Below, one piece after another: positions 18,790 to 26,636 of a DNA stretch of 64,000 nt. The notes beneath the pieces are model-generated. The model was not told the DNA's origin. It searched no databases and saw only the letters and a list, made by a program, of their open reading frames with translations. The stretch is from JAICWY01 sp964531205. Lineage in GTDB: Bacteria; Vulcanimicrobiota; Vulcanimicrobiia; Vulcanimicrobiales; Vulcanimicrobiaceae. The stretch spans positions 1 to 64,000 of the forward strand of contig CAZHGH010000003.1 in the NCBI GenBank assembly GCA_964531205.1, in the 5' to 3' direction. Position 1 is the stretch's first letter, and each line of letters opens with the position of its first letter. The position numbers and the translations under genes were made by a program.

Positions 18790-19625
18790 TGCAAGCAACG
18801 ACTACTTCTTGGGGACCTCGCCTTGTGGCAAGTCCGACCGGCGCACTGCGTGCGGCGGTGCTCGTGCGGCCGCCTGCCGCAATTGAAGCGGCGCGGCCCC
18901 TTCCGGGTGAGCCGAATGCGGTCCACTCACGAGCTTTGTCGCAGCAAGAGATCCTCATTAAGACGCTGCGCTATTTCAACTGCGACGTTACGTTGCTCGA
19001 ACCGCATACGACCGATCCGTACGCAAGCGCCGTTGCCGACGCTGCGATCGTCTTCGAGAACGGTGCGGTCATGCTGCGGCCGTCGCCCATGACGCGGCGC
19101 CCGGAAAGCGCGTGGCTTGAAGGTGAGCTGGTCAAGCACGACGTGCCGGTCGCAGGACACGTTGCCGCACCGGGATTGTTGGACGGTACGGATATTTTAA
19201 TGGCCGGTAACACGGCATTCATCGGTCTGAGCCGCCGGTCGAACACGCTGGGACGCAACGGTTTCGCGAACATCGCGAAGGCGCACGGCTTCAACGTCGT
19301 CGAGGTGAAACTTGCGGATTCCGTTCCGAGCCTTCGCGCGGCAGCAGGCGTGGTTGCTTCCGATACCGTCGTGCTCGCGCCCTCTGACCGAATCGATCAC
19401 GCGGCGTTTGCCGGATTCAAAATCTTCACGACGCCGGCTGCCGACGATCTTGGCGCCGGCGTCCTGAACCTCGGCGATCATCACGTGCTCGCAGACGTGC
19501 GTTTCCCGCGCGTCATCGATACGCTTCGAAAGGGCGGCACGGTTGTCGAGGCCATCGATTTATACGACTTCGGGCGCATCGGCATTTCGCCGTCGATGAT
19601 GGTGCTCGATCTCAAACGCGTGTAA
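18789..19625 (+). CDS. DDAH-like guanidino-group-modifying fold, catalytic residues absent
   Basis: 278 residues matching the dimethylarginine dimethylaminohydrolase branch of the pentein superfamily: VFENGAVMLRPSPMTRRPE, LDGTDILMAGNTAFIGLSRR and SNTLGRNG blocks in order. In active DDAH a His (HLK/S motif) and a C-terminal Cys carry catalysis. Here the His position reads K174-L-A-D-S and the C-terminus (FGRIGISPSMMVLDL) has no cysteine; the only Cys is residue 65. It is therefore probably a non-catalytic or altered-function homolog. ATG overlaps the upstream stop by 1 nt. Confidence 0.75.
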   Translation: MQATTTSWGPRLVASPTGALRAAVLVRPPAAIEAARPLPGEPNAVHSRALSQQEILIKTLRYFNCDVTLLEPHTTDPYASAVADAAIVFENGAVMLRPSPMTRRPESAWLEGELVKHDVPVAGHVAAPGLLDGTDILMAGNTAFIGLSRRSNTLGRNGFANIAKAHGFNVVEVKLADSVPSLRAAAGVVASDTVVLAPSDRIDHAAFAGFKIFTTPAADDLGAGVLNLGDHHVLADVRFPRVIDTLRKGGTVVEAIDLYDFGRIGISPSMMVLDLKRV

Positions 19626-19634
19626 CGCTTGCCG

Positions 19635-20372
19635 ATGCGCATCGCGATCTTCTCCGATATTCACGGTAATCTGGTCGGCTTGGACGCATGCCTTACCGAT
19701 TTGCAGCATCAAGGGGGCGCGGACGTTATCGTTGGCGCCGGAGATTTCTGCATGGACGGGCCGAAACCGAAGAAAGTCCTCCAGCGTTTCCAGGACATCG
19801 GCGCGCAGTGCATTCGGGGCAACACCGATCGCTATTTATTTGCGTTGAGCGAAGAAGAGATGCACGGTTGCGATGAGTCGGATCGGCGCCAAGCGATGTG
19901 GCAACGCAATGAGTTGGGAGAAAAACAGCTCGCATGGCTGCGCGAGCTGCCGTTTTCGCTCCGCTTCGGCGAGGATACCAATCAATTGCTGGTCGTTCAC
20001 GCCAACCCGACGACGGACGATGAGCACTTGTGGCCGGATGCGGATGATGAAACCCTGCAGCGGCTCATCGGCAACGAAACGGCCACAACTATCGCATTCG
20101 GTCACCTGCATATTCCGTACGCGCGCATGTGGCGCGGCAAATTGCTGGTTAACGTGGCGTCCGCAGGGCTTCCGAAAGACGGCGATCCGCGAGCGTCTTA
20201 TGCAATTTTCACGCAGCGTGCGGGCGGTTGGGAAGTCAAACACCGCCGAGTACCCTTCGACGTAAAAAAAGTTGCAACCCAATTGGCCGATAGCGGGATT
20301 CCGGGTAGTGCAGATTTGATTGCAACCCTACGTCGACACCGGTACAAACGATTAAAGAGCTTAGTGCCTTAA
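19635..20372 (+). CDS. Calcineurin-like metallophosphoesterase (YfcE/MPP class)
   Basis: 245 residues. The metallophosphoesterase signature motifs are in order: DIHGN (about 8-12), GDFCMDG, GNTDRY, VHANPTTDD and GHLHIPY. These ligate two divalent metals. No signal peptide, so cytosolic. I chose ATG 19635 over TTG 19629 because the protein then starts directly at the first beta strand, as in relatives. It may act on phosphodiesters or nucleotides; the substrate is not evident. Its end overlaps the likely start of the ABC ATPase. Confidence 0.85.
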   Translation: MRIAIFSDIHGNLVGLDACLTDLQHQGGADVIVGAGDFCMDGPKPKKVLQRFQDIGAQCIRGNTDRYLFALSEEEMHGCDESDRRQAMWQRNELGEKQLAWLRELPFSLRFGEDTNQLLVVHANPTTDDEHLWPDADDETLQRLIGNETATTIAFGHLHIPYARMWRGKLLVNVASAGLPKDGDPRASYAIFTQRAGGWEVKHRRVPFDVKKVATQLADSGIPGSADLIATLRRHRYKRLKSLVP

Positions 20373-21100
20373 ACGGCCGAACGCCGGCCTTAGAAATCTC
20401 GAACGTCGTCAAGCGGTATGGGGACTTCACCGCGGTCGATGGTATTTCGCTGCGCGTGGAAGCCGGAGACTTTTTCGGATTCCTCGGACCGAACGGGGCG
20501 GGCAAAACCACCTCGATCAATGCGATTGTCGGCCTTGCGCGCACGACGGCCGGAACTATTAAGGTGTTCGGCTACGATAACCTCAAACAGTGGCGCGACG
20601 CCCGGCGGCTTATCGGTCTTGCGCCGCAAGAATACAATTTCGATCGCTATCTCTCGATCCGCGACATCCTCATTTATCAAGCCGGCTACTTCGGTTTACG
20701 GCCGCGAGAGGTAAGCGATCGTGCCGACATGCTGCTCGAGCAATTCGGTCTTGCATCAAAAGCGAAGCAGGATTACATGAAGCTCTCCGGCGGCATGAAG
20801 CGACGGCTCACGCTTGCTCGTGCGATGATTCATTCGCCGAAGCTGCTCATTTTGGATGAGCCCACCGCCGGCGTCGACGTGGAACTACGCCTGGAGCTGT
20901 GGGATCTGCTGCGCAAGCTCAACGGCGAAGGCATGACGATCTTTCTCACGACGCACTATTTGGAAGAAGCCGAAGCGCTTTGCCGCAACATCGGAATTAT
21001 TCGCGCCGGAAAGCTCGTCGCACTCGAACCGACGCGCGATTTGCTGGAACGCGAAGGCAAAAAGTTACAGGACGTCTTCTTGGAGCTTACGCGATCGTGA
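20351..21100 (+). CDS. ABC-2 exporter ATP-binding subunit (non-canonical start)
   Basis: ABC ATPase with Walker A GPNGAGKTT, signature LSGGMKRR, Walker B LLILDEPTAGVD and H-loop TTHYLEE. The reading frame clearly encodes the first strand and A-loop aromatic (ALEISNVVKRYGDFTAVDG) from about 20384, but between the upstream in-frame stop at 20306 and GTG 20456 there is no ATG, GTG or TTG. Starting at 20456 would delete the A-loop. I propose ATT 20351; a CTG or ATC start, or a sequencing indel, are alternatives. It overlaps the phosphoesterase end and its own stop overlaps the permease start (GTGA). It energises the downstream permease. Confidence 0.85.
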   Translation: MKELSALNGRTPALEISNVVKRYGDFTAVDGISLRVEAGDFFGFLGPNGAGKTTSINAIVGLARTTAGTIKVFGYDNLKQWRDARRLIGLAPQEYNFDRYLSIRDILIYQAGYFGLRPREVSDRADMLLEQFGLASKAKQDYMKLSGGMKRRLTLARAMIHSPKLLILDEPTAGVDVELRLELWDLLRKLNGEGMTIFLTTHYLEEAEALCRNIGIIRAGKLVALEPTRDLLEREGKKLQDVFLELTRS

Positions 21101-21864
21101 AGGTGAATTGGATTGCGCTTTTCACGCTGATGAAGCGCGAGATGGTCCGCAGCCTCAAGATCATCAATCAGGTGATTTGGCCGCCGGTCATTACAACGCT
21201 GCTCTATGTCTCGATTTTCGGACTCGCGCTTGGAAGCCGCATCAAAACGGTTCAAGGCGTATCGTACGCGGAGTTCCTCATTCCGGGTCTCATCATGCTA
21301 CAAGTGATCGACTCATCGTACGGCGAGTGCAGCAGTTCGGTGTTTCAAGGCCGGTTCATGAACTCGATTCAGGAGATGCTGATTGCGCCGATGTCGGCAG
21401 GCGAAATGGTTTTCGGCTACATTTTGGGCAGCGTTGCGCGAGCGCTGCTTATCGCGAACATGATTATGGCGCTTGGCTTTCTGCTGGTGCACACGCTGCC
21501 GAGTAATTGGGCGCTCTACTTCGGCGTTATGGTTATCGTCTCAGTGCTCTTCTCCGCGCTAGGCATTATCTTCGGATTGATCGCTGAAAAGTTCGACCAT
21601 CTCGCAGTACTTACGACGTTCGCGATCACGCCGCTGGTCTTCGTCGGCGGCGTGTTCACGTCGGCGCAGCTGCTTCCGCCGGCGCTGCAGCGCGCGGAGC
21701 TCTTCAACCCCATGTTCTACACGATCGATGCCTTCCGGTTCAGCTATACCGGTCAAAGTTATCTCTCGCTCTGGCAATCCACGGCCGCTATTGGGGCGTT
21801 GATGCTTATAGCACTGGCCATCGCTCTGCGCATGGCCGTCGTCGGGTATAAATTACGCACATGA
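21097..21864 (+). CDS. ABC-2 type transporter permease
   Basis: 255 residues with six hydrophobic segments typical of the ABC-2 membrane family (DrrB/NodJ-like). It includes EFLIPGLIMLQVIDSSYGECSSS and the C-terminal QSTAAIGALMLIALAIA helix. It starts at GTG 21097 within the ATPase stop (GTGA, 4-nt overlap), so the two subunits are co-translated. Likely exports a hydrophobic substrate, polysaccharide or drug; specificity cannot be told. Confidence 0.9.
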   Translation: MKVNWIALFTLMKREMVRSLKIINQVIWPPVITTLLYVSIFGLALGSRIKTVQGVSYAEFLIPGLIMLQVIDSSYGECSSSVFQGRFMNSIQEMLIAPMSAGEMVFGYILGSVARALLIANMIMALGFLLVHTLPSNWALYFGVMVIVSVLFSALGIIFGLIAEKFDHLAVLTTFAITPLVFVGGVFTSAQLLPPALQRAELFNPMFYTIDAFRFSYTGQSYLSLWQSTAAIGALMLIALAIALRMAVVGYKLRT

Positions 21865-22202
21865 TGTTGCTCGCTTTGGTTACGCTCGCGCTCGGCCCGT
21901 GGACCGGCCCGTCGCCCCGCACGGCTACGCCCGCAGCTGCGAAATACAAATTGACTCTTACCGGACCCGCGGGCAAAGCGGTCGCGCTGAGCGCCGACGG
22001 TTTACCGAGGGGCTGGATCGCCTCGTTCTGTACCAACACGGCCTGCGCGCCATTCCACTATACGTTGCAACTCAACGATCGTGGAAAGGGCGTCATCGAG
22101 TTTCAAGCGCTGCGGACGGACGACTCCGCGCCATCGCACGTCCACATTACCCTTAGCGCCGACGGCATCATTTCAAAAAAACTATCCGTTTCGGCTAAAT
22201 AG
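21861..22202 (+). CDS. Small exported protein of unknown function
   Basis: 113 residues. Hydrophobic N-terminus (MMLLALVTLALGP) then a beta-rich domain of about 80 residues with two close cysteines (FCTNTACAPF) that could form a disulfide. It resembles a single Ig-like or transthyretin-type sandwich. ATG overlaps the permease stop by 4 nt (ATGA), so it belongs to the ABC operon and may be an accessory of the exporter. Family not recognised. Confidence 0.7.
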   Translation: MMLLALVTLALGPWTGPSPRTATPAAAKYKLTLTGPAGKAVALSADGLPRGWIASFCTNTACAPFHYTLQLNDRGKGVIEFQALRTDDSAPSHVHITLSADGIISKKLSVSAK

Positions 22203-22203
22203 A

Positions 22204-22977
22204 CTACAAGCGGCAATTTACGCCGAAACAGATAGCCGTCACCGGGTGAAGCTCGATGCCGTTCGGCGCCTGTCCGAACGCTCCGCTGAAAAAATCGAAG
22301 AAACCGACGCCTTCGACCGTCACGGATGTATCAGGACGCGCCGGAAGCTTGGGTATCGCGCGGTTAACCGATGCGCGAACATTTTGTATCTGCGTTGCGA
22401 GCGTGCTGGAATTCGCAAGGGCACAATTCGGATCGGGACTTTCAACAATCATCGTGACGCCGTTCGGATCTGAAATCACAAGATGATAATCCGCGTCGTG
22501 CTGCATCGCAACGAAGCGCAGCGTTACGTTCGTTATCCGGTAAACTGTCGTTTCAACCGGAGCCGTGCGCGCGGTGGTATCACTAACGCCCGGCGCCGCA
22601 AACTGCCGTAACGCGGCGATAGTGATGTCCATTCTGCTCGAAAGAGCGATCGATAGCGCGTCTGCGTCGTCTGCAATTTTCACCGGCCACCGAAAGCCGG
22701 CGCAGGGCTTTTCCCCTGGTTCCGATGTAGGCACTACCACCGGTGTCGGCGTTCCAGCCGGCGTGGGTTGCGTCACGTTGGGAGGTGATGGGCTCTCCTG
22801 TGGCGCCGGGGTTTTATCGCGATCTGGCGGCTGCGTAGGGCGAGGCGTCTGCTGCTGCGGTACCGGCGGCGGAGGCGAACGGAGAAGCGCCGGCTGTGAC
22901 GACATCATCCCACCCGAGCCGCCGCCGCAGCCGGTCAGGATTAGGCACGCCCACAGTGTCGCTTGGACGCGCGTCAT
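22204..22977 (-). CDS. Lipoprotein with proline-rich linker and conserved C-terminal domain
   Basis: 257 residues. Lipoprotein signal with lipobox L14-T-G-C17, a Gly/Ser stretch, then a Pro/Thr-rich linker (about 30-90) that would span away from the membrane. The C-terminal domain (about 95-257) ends in VEGVGFFDFFSGAFGQAPNGIELHPV. I recall this GVGFFD..APNGIELHPV pattern from widespread uncharacterised bacterial proteins. Function unknown. It lies 66 nt downstream of the HTH-MBL gene on the same strand and ends 1 nt from the convergent ABC operon. Confidence 0.75.
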   Translation of the reverse strand: MTRVQATLWACLILTGCGGGSGGMMSSQPALLRSPPPPVPQQQTPRPTQPPDRDKTPAPQESPSPPNVTQPTPAGTPTPVVVPTSEPGEKPCAGFRWPVKIADDADALSIALSSRMDITIAALRQFAAPGVSDTTARTAPVETTVYRITNVTLRFVAMQHDADYHLVISDPNGVTMIVESPDPNCALANSSTLATQIQNVRASVNRAIPKLPARPDTSVTVEGVGFFDFFSGAFGQAPNGIELHPVTAICFGVNCRL

Positions 22978-23043
22978 GAAACATCACCGCGCTCTCTGTT
23001 TTTACATCATGCGCGTGAAACGTGAACGGGTGATGAAGGCGGC

Positions 23044-23862
23044 TTAGAAAAACGGGTTGTGTTCTTTTTCCCAGAGGACTTTTGACGGCGGACCGTGTCC
23101 GGGCATGATCACCGTGTCGTCAGGTAATGTGAAGATCTTTGAACGCACGCTGTTTAAGATATCATCGTAGGTGCTGGCGTCACCATATGCGCCGCCGACA
23201 CTGCCCGCAAACAGCGTATCGCCGCTGAAAATCGTAGATTTGAAGAGAAAACACGACGATCCGTCGGTATGACCCGGCGTATGAAGCATGCGAATCGTGA
23301 CATCGCCGAAGGGTAAATCCTCGCCGTCTTTCAGACGAAGAGCCTTGTCCGCGAACGAGCCGATAGCATGAATGTCCGCCGAATGCATGACGATCTTCGC
23401 GCGCGGAAAGTTCATCGCGACTTCCGCAGTCGCATCGCAGTGATCGGCATGCTTGTGCGTGACCAAAATATATTCCAAATGGTATTGCCCGTCGCGCAGC
23501 ACTCGTAAGAGATTCTGCGGAATGCCCGCCGGATCGATCAATGCAGCCCGTTTGCCGCCGTCCAAGAAGAACACATAGCCGTTGCTGGGATGCGGATCGT
23601 GCGGATGATGGCGGACGTCGGGAAGCCTGATGCCATCCGGATGCCATCGCCGTGCGGCTGCGTCCGCAAATTTCCCGGGATCTAAGCGCAGAACGGCCGC
23701 CACGGCCCGCGCTTGATCTTCTGACGGCGCTTGGCGGCCCTTCGCCCATGCCCCGACGGTCTCCAGCGGGAGCCCGGTCGCTCGCGAAAGCGCGGCGACG
23801 CTCGTGCCGGTGCCGCGCATCGCCTTGGTCAGAACGTCGTTAAAGTCGTCTTCAAGCGCCAT
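23044..23862 (-). CDS. HTH-metallo-beta-lactamase fold fusion hydrolase
   Basis: 272 residues. Residues about 8-65 are an XRE/Cro-type helix-turn-helix (SVAALSRATGLPLETVGAWAKG). Residues about 90-272 are a glyoxalase-II-like MBL domain with H136-x-H138-x-D140-H141, H198 in PGHTDGS, D215 in GDTLF and H256 in MPGHGP, a full di-metal site. I chose ATG 23862 because GAGGAC lies about 7 nt upstream; ATG 23868 and TTG 23880 are alternatives. Divergent from trxB with 53 nt between, so it could bind that shared promoter. Possible roles: thioester or persulfide hydrolase with its own DNA-binding domain, or a redox-linked regulator. Not a known named family to me. Confidence 0.8.
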   Translation of the reverse strand: MALEDDFNDVLTKAMRGTGTSVAALSRATGLPLETVGAWAKGRQAPSEDQARAVAAVLRLDPGKFADAAARRWHPDGIRLPDVRHHPHDPHPSNGYVFFLDGGKRAALIDPAGIPQNLLRVLRDGQYHLEYILVTHKHADHCDATAEVAMNFPRAKIVMHSADIHAIGSFADKALRLKDGEDLPFGDVTIRMLHTPGHTDGSSCFLFKSTIFSGDTLFAGSVGGAYGDASTYDDILNSVRSKIFTLPDDTVIMPGHGPPSKVLWEKEHNPFF

Positions 23863-23915
23863 GCACATGTCCTCATGCAACCGGAAGCCTTAGCCGTACA
23901 GTCGAAAGGTCCGGT

Positions 23916-24854
23916 ATGGAACGCCTCATCATTATCGGGTCCGGGCCTGCAGGTCTGACCGCTGCCATTTACGCCGCGCGCGCTAACCTTCGTCCTCTGG
24001 TTTTAGCGGGCGGATTGTACGGCGGTCAACTTATGCTTACGACTGAGGTCGAAAACTATCCCGGTTTCCCAGACGGTATCATGGGCCCCGATTTGATGAT
24101 CAAATTCCGGGAACAGGCCGAGCGCTTCGGAGCTCGCATTGAAAATGTCGATGCAACCGGCGTCGACTTCTCCAAGCGTCCGCTTCGCGTGCGCACGTGC
24201 GACGCCGAGTACGAAACAAAAAGCGTGATCGTTGCCACGGGCGCAAGCGCACGTTGGCTCGGCATTCCGGGTGAAGAACGCTTGCGCGGGCGCGGTGTTT
24301 CGACATGCGCGACGTGTGATGGAGCATTTTTCCGCGATCGTCACATCGTCGTGGTCGGCGGCGGCGACTCTGCGATGGAGGAAGCCCTGTTCCTAACGCG
24401 ATTCGGCCGCAAAGTGACCGTCATTCACCGCCGCAATGGCTTGCGCGCGAGCAAAATCATGGCCGATCGCGCTCTGGCGCATGACAAGATCGAGTTCATT
24501 TGGGACACCGTCGTTGAAGAAGCGATTGGCGGCGAAACGCTCGAGATGCTGAAGTTGCGGAATATCGTTACGGGCGCGCACACCGACTTTAAAGCCGATG
24601 CGCTGTTTATAGCGATCGGCCACGATCCCAATACCGCAATCTTTAAAGACCAATTGGATTTGGATGCGGCGGGTTACATTCGCTCTCCCGACGGAACTTC
24701 TACGAACGTGGAAGGCGTTTTTGTAGCAGGTGACGTTTACGACATTCGTTATAAGCAAGCCGTGACTGCAGCCGGGCTCGGCTGCCGAGCGGCTATGGAC
24801 GCGGAGAAGTATTTGGAAGCGTTGGAGTTTCCGGTTGAGGAGGCTATCGCCTAA
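23916..24854 (+). CDS. trxB: Thioredoxin reductase
   Basis: 312-residue NADPH:thioredoxin reductase. FAD-binding GSGPAGLTAAIYAARA at the N-terminus, redox pair C131-A-T-C134 in the NADPH domain, NADPH-binding GGGDSAMEEALFLTRF, and the terminal FAD motif GVFVAGDV. ATG 23916 with GAAAGG upstream. Divergent from the HTH-MBL gene. Thioredoxin itself is not in this window. Confidence 0.95.
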   Translation: MERLIIIGSGPAGLTAAIYAARANLRPLVLAGGLYGGQLMLTTEVENYPGFPDGIMGPDLMIKFREQAERFGARIENVDATGVDFSKRPLRVRTCDAEYETKSVIVATGASARWLGIPGEERLRGRGVSTCATCDGAFFRDRHIVVVGGGDSAMEEALFLTRFGRKVTVIHRRNGLRASKIMADRALAHDKIEFIWDTVVEEAIGGETLEMLKLRNIVTGAHTDFKADALFIAIGHDPNTAIFKDQLDLDAAGYIRSPDGTSTNVEGVFVAGDVYDIRYKQAVTAAGLGCRAAMDAEKYLEALEFPVEEAIA

Positions 24855-24857
24855 TAT

Positions 24858-25280
24858 ATGAGCGCGATTCGCGCCGCTGCCGCACTGCTTGGCTTTATCC
24901 TGTTGCCGCTTGCCGGCGCACTTGCGGATAGCAATACGGGAATCGTTTATGTCACCGTCACCGACGGCAAGAGTGGAAAACCGTCGCCTGGATGGATCGT
25001 TCAGCTCACTGCGCGCGACGGCGATCAGCAGCGCATAAGCGATCGCAACGGCAACGCGACGTTTCTGACAGTGATGCCGGGCATGGCACGCATCGACGTA
25101 TTGCAAAGGGGCCAGCTCGCGGTTTGTCCCGCGATCCTCATGATTTCGGCGAATCAGCAAACCGTTATCCACGTTCACGCGCACCGTTTCAAAGGCCACC
25201 ACATTTCGGATTGCTCGCCGTCGCATTCCCAAACGATGGTAAAGCCCGGCATTACGGCGGACGTGTACGACATTTACTGA
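24858..25280 (+). CDS. Exported protein with carboxypeptidase-regulatory-like fold
   Basis: 140 residues. Signal peptide (about 1-23, ending ALA) followed by one beta-sandwich domain (VYVTVTDGKSGKPSPGWIVQLTARDG, ISDRNGNATFLTVMPG) typical of CarboxypepD_reg/transthyretin-like modules. His-rich C-terminus (VHAHRFKGHHISDCSPSH), possibly metal-binding. Starts 3 nt after trxB, so probably co-transcribed. Role unknown. Confidence 0.7.
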   Translation: MSAIRAAAALLGFILLPLAGALADSNTGIVYVTVTDGKSGKPSPGWIVQLTARDGDQQRISDRNGNATFLTVMPGMARIDVLQRGQLAVCPAILMISANQQTVIHVHAHRFKGHHISDCSPSHSQTMVKPGITADVYDIY

Positions 25281-25822
25281 GTCCCGGGCCGGAACGTCAA
25301 TTCGTACACGTATTCATCTGCAATAATTCCGTGACCGCGTTCGACGGTGCCGTGCGTCTCGACGCGAACGAATCCAAGCGACTCCGCTAAACGATACGAC
25401 GCTTCATTCCGCGTATCCATTTCGGCGAAGAAATTCGCGATGCCGTATTCTTTACGGACGTGATCGATGAGCGCTGCAACGGCCTCGCGCGCAAAGCCCT
25501 TGCGCTGAAAATCCGGAAAGATTGCGTAGGCGACGTACGCAGCTCCGGCCCGGGTATAGATGGTCGTTTGCACTTCGCCGGCGATTTCGCCCCCGGTCCG
25601 CAGCCGGCAGACATAGTTCAGCCATACCTCGGAGTCGTTAGGCGAACCGTGTTGGCGGCGCTCGTAAATAACCCGTAAGTGCTCCAGAGTGCGCGGGCGC
25701 AAGTCCGGAAAGAACGTCCACATGCGTTCGTCGTTCTGGCGCGGCCACGTTTCGTCCGCATGTGCGGGACGCACCGGCTCGAGAATGAGGCGCTCAGTGG
25801 ATAAGGTCTGCAAGGGCTTCAT
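25274..25822 (-). CDS. GNAT-family N-acetyltransferase (RimJ/RimL type)
   Basis: 182 residues. Begins TLSTERLILEPVRPAHADETW, the standard RimJ-like N-terminus. Acetyl-CoA loop QRKGFAREAVAALI and C-terminal ESLGFVRVETHGTVERGHG are present. Transfers an acetyl group to an amine; substrate unknown. ATG 25822 lies inside the end of the epimerase gene (29-nt overlap); the longer frame upstream has no family match. Last gene of the minus-strand run from 28959. 3' end overlaps the convergent 24858 gene by 7 nt. Confidence 0.87.
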   Translation of the reverse strand: MKPLQTLSTERLILEPVRPAHADETWPRQNDERMWTFFPDLRPRTLEHLRVIYERRQHGSPNDSEVWLNYVCRLRTGGEIAGEVQTTIYTRAGAAYVAYAIFPDFQRKGFAREAVAALIDHVRKEYGIANFFAEMDTRNEASYRLAESLGFVRVETHGTVERGHGIIADEYVYELTFRPGTQ

Positions 25823-26636
25823 TGAGCGCGGGAAATTTGAATGAATAATTCTCAGAGATCGCACGCTGCGGAACGACACGCTGCCCTTCGAGCACCAGCA
25901 TCGCACCTTCGCCGAGAATCACTTTCAGCATGAACGGTGGCGCCGGGAATGCGGCGGGACGGTGCAAGACATGCGCGAGTGCTTTGGTGAATTCTTCGTT
26001 GCGCTCGGGGTTCGGTGCGGTCGCGTTGATCGCACCATCTAGACGATCCAATGCGAGCAAGTAGATGCCGACTGCATCGTCTATATGAATCCACGAATAC
26101 CATTGCTTTCCGCTGCCCGCGCGTCCGCCGGTCCCCGCTTTAAAAACGGGTAGAAGACGTGCCAGCGCGCCGCCGTCCGTCCCGAGCACGAGTCCCGCGC
26201 GTACGCATGCAACGCGCATGCCGAAAGTTGCCGCTCGCTCTGCAATGCGTTCCCATTCGACGCAAACGTGTGCGAGAAAGTCTGTTCCGGGCGCGTTCTC
26301 TTCGGTGAACGTCCGCGATTCGCTGGTTCCATAGTATCCGATCGCCGACGCGGAAACGTACGTCTTGAGATTCGTTTCGAGCTTTGCAAGCTCGTCGAAG
26401 AATAGCGAGGGCAGTTGCGTGCGGCTTTCGAGGATGCGGCTTTTTACATCAGCGTTCCAGCGTTGTGCCAGCGATTCGCCGGCGAGGTTGATTACCGCGT
26501 CGCAATCCGCTGCGGCGCGCGCAGCTGCACGCGGATCGCGCAATGAAGCTGCGACGACCGCGTCACCGCGCGAACGAAGCGAAGCGCAAAGATGCCTGCC
26601 GATAAATCCGTTCGCGCCAAAAACTGCTACGCGCAC
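25794..26636 (-). CDS. TIGR01777-type NAD-dependent epimerase (YfcH-like)
   Basis: 280 residues. Extended SDR fold: GANGFIGRHL nucleotide-binding loop, VINLAGESLAQRWN, SASAIGYYG with the catalytic Tyr region, RAGLVLG and C-terminal DUF1731 segment (KVILGEGAMLVLEGQRVVP). The family is widespread and linked by name to cell-division inhibitor SulA-like YfcH, but the substrate is unproven. Overlaps the start of GNAT and the end of the upstream peptidase by 10 nt. Confidence 0.9.
   Translation of the reverse strand: MRVAVFGANGFIGRHLCASLRSRGDAVVAASLRDPRAAARAAADCDAVINLAGESLAQRWNADVKSRILESRTQLPSLFFDELAKLETNLKTYVSASAIGYYGTSESRTFTEENAPGTDFLAHVCVEWERIAERAATFGMRVACVRAGLVLGTDGGALARLLPVFKAGTGGRAGSGKQWYSWIHIDDAVGIYLLALDRLDGAINATAPNPERNEEFTKALAHVLHRPAAFPAPPFMLKVILGEGAMLVLEGQRVVPQRAISENYSFKFPALNEALADLIH

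Noticed and set aside
20899..21096. Long frame making the ABC permease start at 20899
   Set aside because: The added part is an out-of-frame shadow of the ATPase; GTG 21097 gives a normal permease with GTGA coupling.
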